NCBI GenBank assembly: GCA_030844895.1 | Contig: CM061229.1 | Coordinates: 124,261,682-124,325,681 of the forward strand | Direction: 5' to 3' | Length of the DNA: 64,000 nt | DNA from: Ambrosia x helenae | Lineage: Eukaryota; Streptophyta; Magnoliopsida; Asterales; Asteraceae | Shown: positions 1 through 10,954 of the stretch, in pieces | Layout: every line of letters begins with the position of its first letter | Numbering within the stretch: position 1 is the stretch's first letter | Position numbers and translations under genes: made by a program | The notes under the pieces: generated by a model | What the model saw: the letters and a program-made list of their open reading frames with translations, nothing else | The model's database searches: none | What the model was told of the DNA's origin: nothing

Positions 1-484
1 AAAAATAAGAAGCATTCATGGGTTGAAACTACTACCTCTATTTTTTAAGGTCTTAGTACTTTTGATACTATGATTCTGATGCACATGGGCATGAAAAAGT
101 GCTTCAAATTCTTTATATGCCGAGTTTTTGAAGTGGACATAGTGGCGAATTTTGACCTGTACTCATTTGAGAAAAATAACTCATACTGATTCATCATCAC
201 ATTCACAGGTCAAAACTACAACTTCTATTTCTTTCCAATGGATCATGATGAGTATTTTTCAAAATCGTGAATATGTCGAGTACATGAATAGGAACTGCTT
301 CAAATCCTTTCTGGTAGAGTTCCTAAAATGGACATATTGCCAAGTTTTTACCCGTATTCATCTTAGCCATTTTTGTCTAGTAACCATTTTGGTCACTTCG
401 GCCCATTTGAGAAAAAATAACAACCCATATCGATTCATCAAAACATTAATGGGTCAACACCACAACCTATACTTTTTGTTTTAG
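1..484. repeat. degenerate tandem repeat, about three units
   Basis: Three related blocks each contain a phrase like gaaaaataac...tcattcatcaa, then a 'gggtcaa.ac.acaacct' phrase and a T-rich tract (near 1-50, 165-235 and 408-480). Spacing is irregular, about 190 and 240 bp. The 110-codon frame running through it has no protein-like composition and I do not call it a gene. Confidence 0.45.
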
Positions 485-1269
485 ACTCTTGATCTTGGGG
501 AGTACAAGTGCAAATACCATTTTTCCTGTAAAAAAACAAATTAATGAACAAAGAATTAGATCAATCAACAAAACCTCAGTACTATAACTAATCCGAAAGC
601 AATTTATTAGAATGCACAAAGTTTGCATACTAATATGTTATAGCTTAACAGGAATCCACAATGCACAATAAACTACACTTAAAATACAACCAAAATATGA
701 TAACTATAACCATTACAGTGCAACTATTATAGCTAAAACAGAAAACCCCTAATTTAAACGTAACATATAAAATCGTCCGATAAGTACTTTTGTATATCAC
801 GCAAATGAAGCTTCACATACAGAGTAAAGCAGAGGTGATTCGAGAATCAGTAACCTAGACTATATCATTGTTAACATTCTGCCAAAAAGAGGCTTAGTCT
901 TCCAGGCATATGATCAACTCCAGGATGCCCAGTTTTAAGTCTCATAACATTAAATACTAAACAAACTAATAGCTAATAACATAAATAAAAAAAAGCAATT
1001 GAAAACTAAAAAGATCACGGTGGCAGGTTTTGATTGCGAAGAAAGAACATACAAAAAGTTAAGAAAAAGATTAACAATTAACAAAAGAGGCTTATACAAA
1101 AAATACATCTTTATACAAACCACAAAATCTAGAAACCCTAATTTTACTTTAGATCGATTGACATAAAAACGACTGTATAAAATACGATTGTACAAAACAT
1201 ACATGCTTAGACAAACCCTAAAATCGACAAACCCTAATTCGATTTAAGAATTTACTAATATATACGATG
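485..1269. other. AT-rich stretch without a recognisable gene
   Basis: No domain-bearing reading frame is visible. On the minus strand, about 945-870 could encode a short C-terminal peptide (ending LSLFLAEC, then stop), which might be the last exon of a gene fragment, but there is nothing else to support it. Confidence 0.3.
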
Positions 1270-1356
1270 CATTGAAGAAGAAGAACAAAATTAATCGATC
1301 CATTGAAGAAGAAGAACAATTTAATCGAGCCATTGAAGAAGAAGAACAAAATTACC
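1270..1356. repeat. three tandem copies of a ~30-bp unit
   Basis: The word cattgaagaagaagaacaa recurs at 1270, 1301 and 1331, each followed by an AATTaATCGA-like tail. It lies directly beside a purine-rich tract at 1380-1390 with the same GAAGAAGAAG theme. Confidence 0.75.
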
Positions 1357-1499
1357 TGCTAATGCTTGTAGGAGTCGGTTGAAGAAGAAGATACGATCGC
1401 CTATTTTTTTGGCATAGAGAGAGAATGATAGTTACGATATGTGAGAGAAACAGACGGGTTAATATGTGAGAGAAACAGAGTGGCGATAATATTGAAGTA

Positions 1500-1642
1500 C
1501 CATTACCCGGATCATCCACCCAAATACCCGGACCATCCACCCAAATACCCGATCCATTTATTTTCCCGCCCAAAAAAATAAGGGAGGCCCTCACAACATG
1601 ACATGTGTCCCTCCACAACTTTCATTTATATATATTAGTAGA
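1500..1642 (-). mobile_element. possible Helitron 5' terminus, minus strand
   Basis: Read on the minus strand from 1642, the sequence starts TCTACTAATATATATAAATG, preceded by A. This resembles the TC-start of plant Helitrons and the better-supported terminus at 10954. A short direct duplication of 'ccacccaaatacccg' lies at about 1516-1550. No matching hairpin plus CTRR terminus was found to the left, so the element is either truncated or continues outside the window. Confidence 0.3.
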
Positions 1643-1740
1643 TATGTGTAAAAATAAATCAATCTCTAACTAAATAAAATACTATTGTGATTAATAATCA
1701 TCATTTAAAATTAATATTTTTACAAGCTTAGAAATACCCG

Positions 1741-2015
1741 CCCGAAATTAATTTAGAAATTAATTTCGGGTAGTCCCCGTTTTGGGACTGCTTTTTGAAC
1801 ACTTTATCTCATCTAGGATATGAATGTGTATTACACGATTGTTTGTTTTTGAAAAATTCGGCTGTCATTTCCTCTTTGCTCTTCGGGTATATATATATAT
1901 ATACTTGGGAGCTAAGGGGAAATGCTGCCGGATTTTTCTAGAAACAAACATTCGTGTAACACGCATTCATATATGAGATAAAGTATTCAAAAAGTAGGTG
2001 TAGCAGCCTACCCTT
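1741..2015. repeat. foldback MITE with adjoining perfect hairpin
   Basis: 1741-1770 is a perfect palindrome (14-bp arms, cccgaaattaattt, around AG). Next, 1771-1880 and 1906-2015 form imperfect inverted arms of about 110 bp. Shared words include ctttttgaa.actttatctcat, atgaatg.gt.ttacacga and tttgttt...gaaaaat.cgg. The arms close on a (TA)n loop at about 1889-1904. This is the structure of a miniature foldback element; its superfamily cannot be assigned. Confidence 0.65.
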
Positions 2016-2285
2016 CAGTTGTCAATAATCATCTGCCTTAAACATTAAATTCTGTTTCAGTACATTATCATGCATGTCGCTAAAATCTTGATTCATTGTG
2101 ATCATCGGTACATGTGTATGTTTGTAAGTGTGTATTAGTATGTATGTTGGTATCTATGTGGGTGCCTTAAACACTAAATTCCGTTTCAGTTACATTATCA
2201 TGTCTGTCGACAAAAGCTGGATTGATTATGATTATATATATAGTGGTGTTCATTTAGTGTCTAATTTAAGTTATAATGTTTTCAG

Positions 2286-2985
2286 GATATGACCCGACTA
2301 GAAACTTTTTATAAAACCCACACCGATAAAGCTGGAAATTTTGATAGCCCGCAAGCCGAAAAAGAATATGTAAGTATTTGTTTAATGTGTAGTTACCAAA
2401 TATATATATATATATAAATCTAATAAATAATCTTTATAAATACAGAATGCATTGGTGGCAGAGTATGCGGCTTCAAATGAAGACTTTGATGAAGAAGGTT
2501 TTGGTGAAGAAGGTAGTAGTAGTTCCTCACGGCCGAATGATGTTGCGATCTTCGAGAATGTGATGGGAAAAAGACGCGGACACATTAAGGGTCTTGGGCC
2601 AAAACCTTCTTCTAGTGAAGCGCCATGTGTCTTTGGTAAGGAGTCGCAAACTCGACAATATCCGAAGGTAAAGTAGCTTATTTTAGTTTAAGAACTTATA
2701 TAAGGATCGACAAATGCACGTTAGGTTGGTAGTTTGGTAAACTTAGATTTATAATGTTGGTACTTTGTGAATAGGTTAATGTTTGATAGTTTGGTTAATG
2801 TTGGTATTATGTTAATTTGGTTTATTTTGATATTTTAATAGGGTTATTTTAAAAGTTTCTTTGAAAATGCGGAATTTCGCGAGGAACTTGCTAGGTATTT
2901 GGCTTCGAACCCAAGTTTAGACTCCACCAAGCTTCCAAATGAAGATGCCGATGATGAAAGCGGCGATGATGAGGAGTTGATGTAA
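2286..2985 (+). pseudogene. CACTA (En/Spm, Ptta-type) transposase, last three exons
   Basis: Three exons join in frame across GT-AG introns: 2286-2369 (28 codons, MTRLETFYKTHTDKAGNFD region), 2446-2667 (74 codons) and 2842-2985 (47 codons plus stop). The wording matches the C-terminal part of plant Ptta/En/Spm transposases (Pfam Transposase_24 type): a K/THT.K.G.F..P.A.KEY start, then a VMG..RRGH.KGLG.KPSSS block, then an acidic DDESGDDEELM tail. No N-terminal or catalytic part is present upstream, so this is a remnant. The stop lies about 360 bp before a CACTA terminus at 3347, the normal order for such elements. The family call is by recall; the exon joins are read directly. Confidence 0.72.
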
Positions 2986-3347
2986 AACAACAATTTGTGG
3001 TTGAAACGATATGGATTGTGACTTATTAGGATGTTAACTATTTATGTTTATGTTCGTTTGGATTGTGACGTAAAATATTTAAGTTTATGTTTGTTTCGTT
3101 GTGTCGTGAAACTAGAAATGAGCAGGTTTAAAACAGGAATGCGCAGGTGCGAAACTGCAAAACACTGGGCTGAAAAAGCTGAAAAAAACCTGGAAAATAA
3201 ATCAAGGCTTTAGCGACGACATGTCGTCGCTAAAAGTGACTTACACAGATACGAAAAGGTGGTCAATAGCGACAGAAAACATCGCTAGTAGCGACGACAC
3301 ATTAGCGACGACAAATGTCATCGCTAATGCTTCGAATTCTTGTAGTG
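2986..3347 (+). mobile_element. CACTA element 3' terminus with subterminal repeats
   Basis: The sequence ends ...TTCTTGTAGTG at 3347, the reverse complement of a CACTACAAGAA terminus. Before it the word TAGCGACGAC or its complement GTCGTCGCTA recurs at 3211-3232, 3268-3285, 3303-3312 and 3318-3327. One of these is a 26-bp perfect palindrome at 3209-3234. Such clustered subterminal words are the usual transposase-binding zone of CACTA elements. The matching 5' terminus is not visible in 1-2285, so the element is truncated or disrupted. Confidence 0.75.
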
Positions 3348-3631
3348 TAAAAATTTAATGTGTTATAAGATTAACAATATCTAAGGGTGAGCAATAAATG
3401 AAAACAGACGAAACCAAAAAATAACGAAACCAAGCTATGTCAGTTGAACGCTGAATTAACCAAAAACATGAATTAACTTAAAGTCGATTATCGGTTTTTT
3501 TTACACTTAGTTAACAGAGATTAACCAAACTGAATATTCATATATTTTAGCTTTTATACAACTTATACCCGTATTCATGTATGTCTAAGCAAAAAATTTA
3601 GCCAAAGTTGGTTTTGGTTATTAACAAAAGG

Positions 3632-4129
3632 AAAATTGGATTGTAATAATCCCACCTTTGTGTTGTTGGCTAATAATAATCTCACCTAAGTTTATTCTTC
3701 CCACCAGTCTCACATTTTAATTTATTTTTTCTCATTGCACCCGCCGTTAAATCACACTAACGCCGTTAGTTGAAACTCACAATTTTAGGCGATTGTTCAC
3801 CGGATCTGAAAGAGAGAATCGAGATGATGAAATTGATATGTTCAATTGTCGAATGAGCATGGTTTGATGGTTTAATTGTCGGTTCCGGTCATCCCCTCCG
3901 ACATGAACATCAACCTGAAATCAATCAAACCATGCTCGTTTCTGCAATTGAACATACCAATATCATCATCTCGATTCCATCTTTCGGATCCGGTAAACAA
4001 TCGCCTAGAGTTGTGAGTTTCAGCTAACCGCGTTAGTGTGACTTAACGGCGAGTGCAATAAAAAAATAAATTAAAAGGTGAGACCGGTGGGAAGAATAAA
4101 CATAGGTAGGATTATTACAATCCAATTTT
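3632..4129. repeat. long-arm foldback MITE (~498 bp)
   Basis: The first and last ~230 bp are inverted copies of one another. The left end aaaattggattgtaataatcc mirrors the right end ggattattacaatccaatttt. Further paired blocks include the 'gtgggaagaataaa' region, 'taacgg.g' and 'gaatcgagatgatga', and the loop is at about 3868-3918. I see no clear target duplication. Confidence 0.8.
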
Positions 4130-4531
4130 TCTTAAAAAAAATTAACTAGTCCGAACTAAAAACTAACAGTACTACAAAATAAATAGAACTGATTGATTAA
4201 TAAGATCCATTAACTGAACCAAATCACACATACCCTTAGAAGTGTTTGTATTCCCTGACGTATCACGTTGGCACGCTGCTAGTATGCTTGAAATGAAACA
4301 CATTCATATATTCAACAAGCTAATAGTAGTATATTAAAATATGAAGGAGAAATTATTACATCTGAAGTTAAACATAGATATGTTTATCAATAAAACCTTA
4401 TGAATGCTATGGTAATAGAAAACTAGAAGATAATGGTTCATTGCCATTGCCTTACTACATATAAAATATCAAAAATAAATAAATAAAAGGTATTAATGAT
4501 CATTATAAAAGCTAAATAATAGGCCGGGTGC

Positions 4532-6632
4532 TTAGCAAGGTGCTCCAGGTAGGCAGGAGAGTACACCAACACTACTAGTGAGTTTTAGAACGTTTTCTCC
4601 TGGTTCAGCCGGAATCATCCCTTCGTTTTGCTCAGGGGTTAGCACTGGATCAACCCCGGATGGACCAAAAATAGCACCATTTTCAAGCACGTCTAAAGTC
4701 GATCTTATGTTCCAATTCATCGACAGTGGTTCGGCGGCTTCACCAAACCTCCCAAAGACCTTCAAAATGAAATCCATGTTTCAGTTTTAGTATGCAGTCA
4801 TTCTAACAGTGTTTCTCTAAAGATATTCATCCTTTTTCATTTTACGTATCGTACCTGAAATTCTCAAATTAATAATATTCTTTTTTTTTTCACACAAAGG
4901 GACAAAAAAAACCCCCTTGATTTGACAGTTTCAAACGAAGGAAAAGAATAAAAAAAAGGATTAAGGAGACAAAAAAAAAAGAATGAAAAGAAAAGATTTA
5001 ATTAACTATCATGATCCCGAGTTCAAACGAAATAAAAAGAAAAGTATTTTATGTTTTAAAAAAATCAAGTTATTCATTTCTCTTCTTAAAAAAATTATGG
5101 AACACGATTTTTCGTTGACTGTCTTTCAAATATCTTCTTTTCCTTGGTTAAATAAAACTTGGGAACACAGATGATTGAAAAATTGAGGTAAGGTACAATT
5201 AGCAACCCGGCCTTCCAATCATAGATAGATATAAGTTGATAAAGTATTTAGAATACATTTTTCTTGCTGGGTTCATCAGAGGCGAGGAATCTGTTTCCTT
5301 GGCTAAGTATGGTTGGGGCTGCGCTACCACCGAGGGCATACGTTCCCCATCTTTCGTAGTTGTTGTTAACGACTTGGAAAAACCCATGCCGACAATTAGG
5401 CATTCTTTGGTCAACGTGATCAGTGAACTTGTTGAATGCGACCGTTCCTAGCATGCCTGTTTCTTCAAAATCCCAAAACAATAATACCTGTACATTCGTT
5501 GCAAATTTCAGAATATTATAAGACACTAGCACACTACAATATATATAGTTTTCGTCTTTTAGGTATATAGCAAATTGTAACACATGTTGTAAGAATTTAT
5601 ATCATTTCATTTCCTCGTAGGCGTTAATTATGTCTGTTAAATCAAGACATATGCATTGCACATTAGGGAATTTTATTCTTTTTTTTTTCTGTAATTTCTT
5701 TGGTTAAAGGACGGATGAAAAGTGATATTTGTTATATGTTTCTTACATATTGGTGTTGGGTAAATAAGCTGTTGGAAACGGTGAAGCGTGTGGTGCCGAG
5801 TTTGGCATCGACTAGCCCATCAAAAGCCTTACTGAGCGAGCAATGGTCGATCCATACTTGTGAACAACCATCAAGACTTATAGCATCACCATCACTACCC
5901 TTTCTTAGACGTGGTGGACCTTCGTTTCTCTTAACCAGGGCTCCTGGCTGCGCATTAATATCATGAAAATATATGTTATGAATGATTACATTCTTGACTT
6001 CTTTGATGCGGAAACCAGCGTTAATGATTTCAACTCTCGCCCCTCGGCCATCGATGGTCTTGTCGTTGTTTACCTCCATCTCTTTATCCAAACGAATCAC
6101 CATATCTCTTGCAAAAATAATCCACAAGGGCCTATTTTGGGCGGCACCAAACCGGAGTGTGCCTTCTTTTGGATTAGCAACATCATCATCTAGATCACTG
6201 GTCACCGTGTAGATATCACCCATTTTTCCGCCGATGGTTCCCTTTGCAAAACCGTGGGCACAATCGGCTAACGCTTTTCGGTTTTCTGCCCAATCAGGTT
6301 TGCACCTCCAGCACTTGTCTATAATGTTGTTTGCTTCACATATATTGTTGTTTGGTTCACATGATTGAAGGCCCCTCCTTGTTTTGTTAGCTGAAGGTCT
6401 GTAAAAGAATTTATATTTATATACATCTTAATATACATAGTGGAGAGTTCAAAATTTCTTTTTACACTTGTCTTTATTACTAGAATACAATCTCAAAAAC
6501 ACAATTTACGCGTAAAAATTCAAATGTATACGAAGATAATTTGTTTGTTTCACATGCTTGCAGGCCCCTCCTAGTTTCGTTAGCTGAAGGTCTGTAAAAG
6601 AATATTTACATATGCATATGCATATGCATATG

Positions 6633-6730
<98 letters not shown>

Positions 6731-6931
6731 CACATCACATATACATATACATATGCATTTGCATATGCATATGTATACACATATACACGACATCGATCGA
6801 TTGATAACATGTTCGAAAAGAAAAACTCACAAGATTTCCAGGAGGTCTTCGGCAGAACAAACAGGTTTCAGCAAAGTGACAAGTGCTAAGGTAAAATACA
6901 AGATGTAACAACAGTACTGTTTGATCCCCAT
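4532..6931 (-). CDS. pectate lyase, pollen-allergen (Amb a 1 / Art v 6) type
   Basis: This is a polysaccharide lyase family 1 enzyme that cleaves de-esterified pectin by calcium-dependent beta-elimination and is expected to be secreted. Four exons join in frame: 6931-6831, 6398-5747, 5487-5257 and 4759-4532 (stop TAA), 403 residues, close to the ~396 usual for Amb a 1. All three introns are GT-AG. Residues 1-27 form a signal peptide (hydrophobic ILYFTLALVTLL, cleavage after VCSA). The parallel beta-helix carries SDGDAIS (about 202-208), WIDHCSLS (216-223), DGLVDAKLG (227-235), VSNSLFTQHQ (241-250) and the catalytic RMPNCRHG (279-286). The C-terminus VLSCLPGAPC is diagnostic of this allergen group. 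After VLLF a short loop is about four residues shorter than in Amb a 1. I chose ATG 6931 because it gives the signal peptide and lies about 50 bp after a TATA box. No stops or frameshifts: it looks functional. Expression in pollen is inferred from the family. Confidence 0.95.
6546..6600 (-). pseudogene. duplicated exon-2 start inside pectate lyase intron 1
   Basis: The block 6546-6600 repeats 6346-6400 almost base for base: the acceptor TTTTACAG, then codons for PSAN.TRRGLQ.CE. The upstream copy differs from the real exon at a few bases (NETRRGLQACE against NKTRRGLQSCE) and then runs into unrelated sequence. It is a partial tandem duplication of the acceptor and the first ~45 bp of exon 2, followed by the CATATA microsatellite. 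Using it would break the reading frame unless spliced further. Confidence 0.8.
6607..6789. repeat. hexanucleotide microsatellite in intron 1
   Basis: About thirty units of CATATG, CATATA and variants fill 6607-6789, between the two exon-2 acceptor copies and the exon-1 donor at 6829-6830. It produces spurious open frames of HIHIHI and VYVYVY that are not genes. Confidence 0.9.
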
Positions 6932-6976
6932 TGTATGATTGATTGTTGTGGTTCTTCTTGGAGATCAATCTCATCC

Positions 6977-6985
6977 TTAATATAG
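6977..6985 (-). promoter_or_regulatory. TATA box of the pectate lyase gene
   Basis: On the minus strand the sequence reads TCTATATTAAGG, ending about 46-54 bp before the chosen ATG at 6931. This is a plausible core promoter with a short 5' leader. Confidence 0.5.
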
Positions 6986-7937
6986 AAACTTTTTGCTTAT
7001 CTACATTAAGTAATTATCGGTTTACCAAGAACTAATAATGTGCCTCAAATAATTTGCACCAAGAGATTAAGCATTATATTAGAAAATAGTTTTGGATGTT
7101 CATTGAATACGCTCATTATATCTCGGTCAACCAATTGTGAGAGAGAATGATTGTCGGGGTCATTTATGTATAATTAAAAGCATAAATCATATGTACAAAA
7201 GATAAAATACAAACAAAACAATTGTACGAACGGTACGAATCAAATGAAAAAAAGCGGTGGCATTATTGTAAATAACAACAGCTTTTATCTGCTGCTTTTT
7301 CATTCTCAGACATTATGTCACTTTCTTTTACCACACTCTCTCTCTCTATAAAAGCAAAACATACGTTCAGTCTCTAGTTCCAAAATTACTCTAGAAACTA
7401 AACTATAACTACTTCACAAAAATGCTAAACAAACGCATATTACTCTACAAAACAATCCATAACTATTTCACAAATTGCTTCACAAAGACATGTAATAATT
7501 ATTTTAAAAATTACTCTACAACTTCAAAAATTACTCTACAAGAAACATTCAGTCTATAGTTCCAAAATTACTTCAGAAACCAAACCATTACTACAGAAGA
7601 AAAGGTAATTATATAATTACTCTAGTTATAATTACGCTATATAAATGCTCTAGAGTAATCAGAATTTGCATTACAAGCGTTTGTTATGGTTTTTATTAAG
7701 TGAATTAGAATTTGCATTACAAGCGTTTTATTATCTTTCTAATTAGTACCATAATGCTATAAAAAAAACCGACTTTTTAATGGGCTTTTATTCATTCATA
7801 AAGCAATGCAATGTATTCAGATATTTTATTAATCATGTCTAGGCAGGTCACTAATCACGTTAAGATAGTATATATATTAATTTGAAGCTTCTATTAGACA
7901 TAAGAATATGCTAACTACATATATATATATATATATA
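6986..7937 (+). promoter_or_regulatory. divergent orphan promoter-like sequence
   Basis: A strong TATA box, tctataaaagc, sits at 7346-7354 after a CT-rich tract, facing away from the pectate lyase. It is followed by two related leader-like blocks, 'cagtct.tagttccaaaatta', starting at about 7369 and 7551, and a donor-like aaaaggtaatta near 7601. No coding region follows before the Helitron at 7938, so this may be a promoter whose gene has been lost or displaced. The rest of the stretch shows nothing recognisable apart from an (AT)n run at about 7919-7936. Confidence 0.4.
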
Positions 7938-8918
7938 CTAGTAAGGAACCCGCGCCATGCAGCGGCGACGACAATTTACAATGTGGTACTCATTTTTTAT
8001 TAGTTTATCGATCATATCGTGATATATTGTATAATACTTCTGTTAGCTTCCTTATTCGTATAATATTTAGCAAAAGAATCAATATGTCAGTTGTTTTAAT
8101 TCTTATTAAAGTTATTGAGTTAGCAGCAAAAACACATTGGAGTCTATTATGTAACTCGGTATCAGGATCATAAAATATACGATTATAAGAACCTAGGATT
8201 TCATTGTTTGTAATTAGTTAGTCAATTTTAAGATGTAAGGTGTAGTTTCCATGGGGTGTTCATGTTTTTTTTTTTGTCGGTTTGAATCATTTTTATCTTT
8301 TATTTAAAATTAGTAGTTTGGAACTATAGCATATATTCGGACATCTAGTTAGTTTTAGTGGTTTATGAACACTGCATCGTCAATGTATTTATGGTGAACC
8401 GGAAGTGAATAGCTAAATGTTATATGGTTGCTGGGATTTACATTTTGAACACATGAGAAGTGGAATTTGAGCTAAAATTTTACCAAGACCAAGAAATCCT
8501 TACTTGAACAAACTATAGTTAATACTTGATAATAGACATTCAATGATCCAAACTCTGTTTGACTGGGAATACAAGTTGGTAGCTTCCTAGAATACTAAAT
8601 ACAAGAAAATGCTATGTTAGGCAATAAACAAAGGTAAAAAGAAATTGAACCACAATGAATTCCAGTTGTCTACATTGAACAAAATATAGACTCAAGTTCA
8701 CCATAAAGACTTTTAATGTGATATAAAAAACTGCATTCAAAAGTGTATCTCAGGTATTTGACAAACTAATTATAAGCGCAACACGTATTTAGCCATTAGT
8801 CACAAGACAGCAAAGTACTTTTACTGTTACATTAATATCCTTGTTATATAGAACAAATTGGTTTTAGGTTTGAGGTAAATCCATTAATAAGAAAATTAAT
8901 TAATAATATTGGTGGATG

Positions 8919-9135
8919 GAAAATGAGGGATGACCTGGCCATTGGCTTGGGTTCGAGTCCTGATCCCGACCGGTTTTACCTACTATTTAACCGTCGTGCC
9001 TTCGGGCGGGTGAGTGGTCGGGTTTTCCCGGGAATTAGTGGCAATTGGTGGCCCGGGTACTCTCGAGTACCTAATTCGCCAAAAGGGTGTCCGAGAGTGA
9101 TCGGAATTGATTCGTTGGCCGTTCAAAAAAAAAAA
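8919..9135 (+). mobile_element. tRNA-derived SINE
   Basis: A GC-rich ~215-bp block in an AT-rich setting contains a textbook RNA polymerase III B box, GGTTCGAGTCC, at about 8948-8958, with an A-box-like tract just before it. It ends in an A11 tail at 9125-9135. The internal frame is not a gene. I could not define a clean target-site duplication. Confidence 0.7.
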
Positions 9136-10060
9136 TTGTGTATTAATGAACTAATTATTTATTTAATTGTTTTTCAAGTAAAAGAAATGACCATTTAATT
9201 TAGAATGAACTGTGGCACATTGTTTTCTTTGACCAAAGCAACCACATATCTACCCCATCCGCTCCGGTAAACCTCGCTTCAAGTGCATCGAGCTTTATAT
9301 TTCAAACCAGATTTGAAACTGTGATATTTTGAAAAAAAAGAACATTTCGTTTCCCATTAAAGGAACTTACTTGCAGAGATTGATTATGCTTTTGCATAAT
9401 CAAGTTACCCAAAAGTGCAATGTGTAAATTTTCAACAATATTAAGAATGTCAACAATAATCACAAAAGTTTGCCGAGCCTGCTAGTAATGATGCATCAAC
9501 ACATCGATCCATTCATTTGTAAATGGGTCAAAAACACTACATGTCCTTTTCATGATCTAAACTTAAATCATGGCGTCTTGCTATAACCCTTCAAAATTTA
9601 TAAATTTTCTTATACTCCATCTTTTTTTCTCTGTTGCCAACTTCTGTTTCTTGAATGAAAGGCCCCACAAACTGCACATTGGATAGGCCAGGTCTATGGA
9701 AAATTGGCTTTAGTTATCCATATCCAGTTGTTTGTAAATAATTAAAAATCAGAAGCAAGATCTAATTATTTGTAAATAAAACTGATTATTGCAATTTCAT
9801 AGAGGTGAGAAATTGAACGGGTCAAAAAGGTTTCTTTTGAGAGATTTGCGTTGACCCGCAATGCCTATTTCCCCAAATGCGAATTCTTATGTCCAGGAAA
9901 CATTCTGACCGGTTGAGCACTTCAGCCTGAGGAAATGTGTGATTGTTCTCCATCAGGATCCAAAATTAGCAACCATACTCTCCAGCTGACCTGGATAAAT
10001 AACAACCAAACTAACATTAATCTGAAAACTCTGAAAACATATGAAACAGTAAAAACTTAC

Positions 10061-10124
10061 CATTTGCATGCCATATTCTAGCTAAGCCATCATGTGAACC
10101 GATGGCAAGAAGCGTCGCATCTAA
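10061..10124 (-). pseudogene. captured WD40-repeat exon (HOS15/TBL1-like)
   Basis: On the minus strand a 64-bp exon (acceptor TGCAG before 10124, donor GTAAG after 10061) reads LDATLLAIGSHDGLARIWHANG. It resembles a WD40 blade, with the 'T.LA.GS.DG.ARIW...G' wording of HOS15/TBL1-type proteins. It is in the same orientation as the Helitron that contains it. I find no convincing neighbouring exons, so it is a single captured exon, and the source gene is uncertain. Confidence 0.5.
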
Positions 10125-10954
10125 CTGCACATACGTTGGTTATTAAAAAAACAAAAATGATAGATCTGATAAAATAATAGCCAGAGAGGCAGTGGAACTC
10201 ACATTGCAATCAAGTGTTGAAATGGCAAAATTATATGAAAACCTGTGTTTTTATAAATACCATGAATTCATGAATTAAAAAAATAACAGACTTGCTCTAT
10301 ATTGTCCAAATTTAATACTAAAAAATTAAGTTGAGAAACCTATAAATAAAGATTTCTTCATCCATGGTAGCTTTCTGTAATAAAATAAGGTCATAACATA
10401 GATAATGAAAGTTTTTATGGAGAACCTGTATCTGCAAATGGAGGACTAAACATCCAGGTGAAGAGGCAAATGAAGAACTTGCTTGCGTTGTCGTTTAGGG
10501 TTTAAAGTGTCTGAGAAAATTCAATTTAGGTAAGGTTATGGTGACTGGTCTATGATTTCGGAAGCTATTGAACCTCCAAATAAAAATTAACTAAGTTTTA
10601 AAGATTCTGGTGACGATGAAAGAGAGAGATAGTGATGTTAGAGATGAACTTGATTGAGACTCATGTGATGATGAGAGAGAGATGGAAGGTCAGGGGGAAG
10701 ATGAAGAAGTAAAAAGTAGGTGAGAGCTAGATGTAGGTGTGAATTCAAAATTCAAAAACCACAAATGTTGGAGCCAAATGACAAAACAGCGGCCAGATCT
10801 ATATGCTTGTGATTTAGGGTTTGGAGAGTTTGAAGACATTTAAGAAACTTAATGCTTTAAATGGTTGTACATGTGGTTTAAATAGTTGCACATTTCTTAA
10901 AAATGGCAAATTACCAAAGCTGCCCCTCCAATATGCATTATAATATAGTATAGA

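Larger units (their letters stand above)
7938..10954 (-). mobile_element. Helitron, both termini, ~3.0 kb
   Basis: On the minus strand the element begins TCTATACTATATTATAATGC at 10954, preceded by A. It ends with a GC-rich hairpin (about 7947-7972, CGCCGCTGCATGGCGCGGG), a short spacer and CTAG at 7941-7938, followed by T. This fits Helitron rules: a TC start, hairpin, CTRR end and insertion between A and T without target duplication. No Rep/helicase gene is present, so it is non-autonomous. It carries a SINE and a WD40 exon fragment. Confidence 0.72.

Noticed and set aside
870..945. Possible C-terminal exon on the minus strand (ending LSLFLAEC)
   Set aside because: Only about 20 codons, with no clear acceptor and no recognised family; too little to call a gene fragment.
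5236..6212. Plus-strand frames opposite the pectate lyase exons
   Set aside because: They are antisense shadows; the minus-strand exons give a known protein family with consistent splice sites.
6506..6974. Open frames rich in HIHI, CICI or VYVY repeats on both strands
   Set aside because: They are translations of the CATATA microsatellite in the pectate lyase intron, open in several frames at once.
8923..9198. A 91-codon plus-strand frame
   Set aside because: It coincides with the SINE (B box and A-tail); no protein-family likeness.
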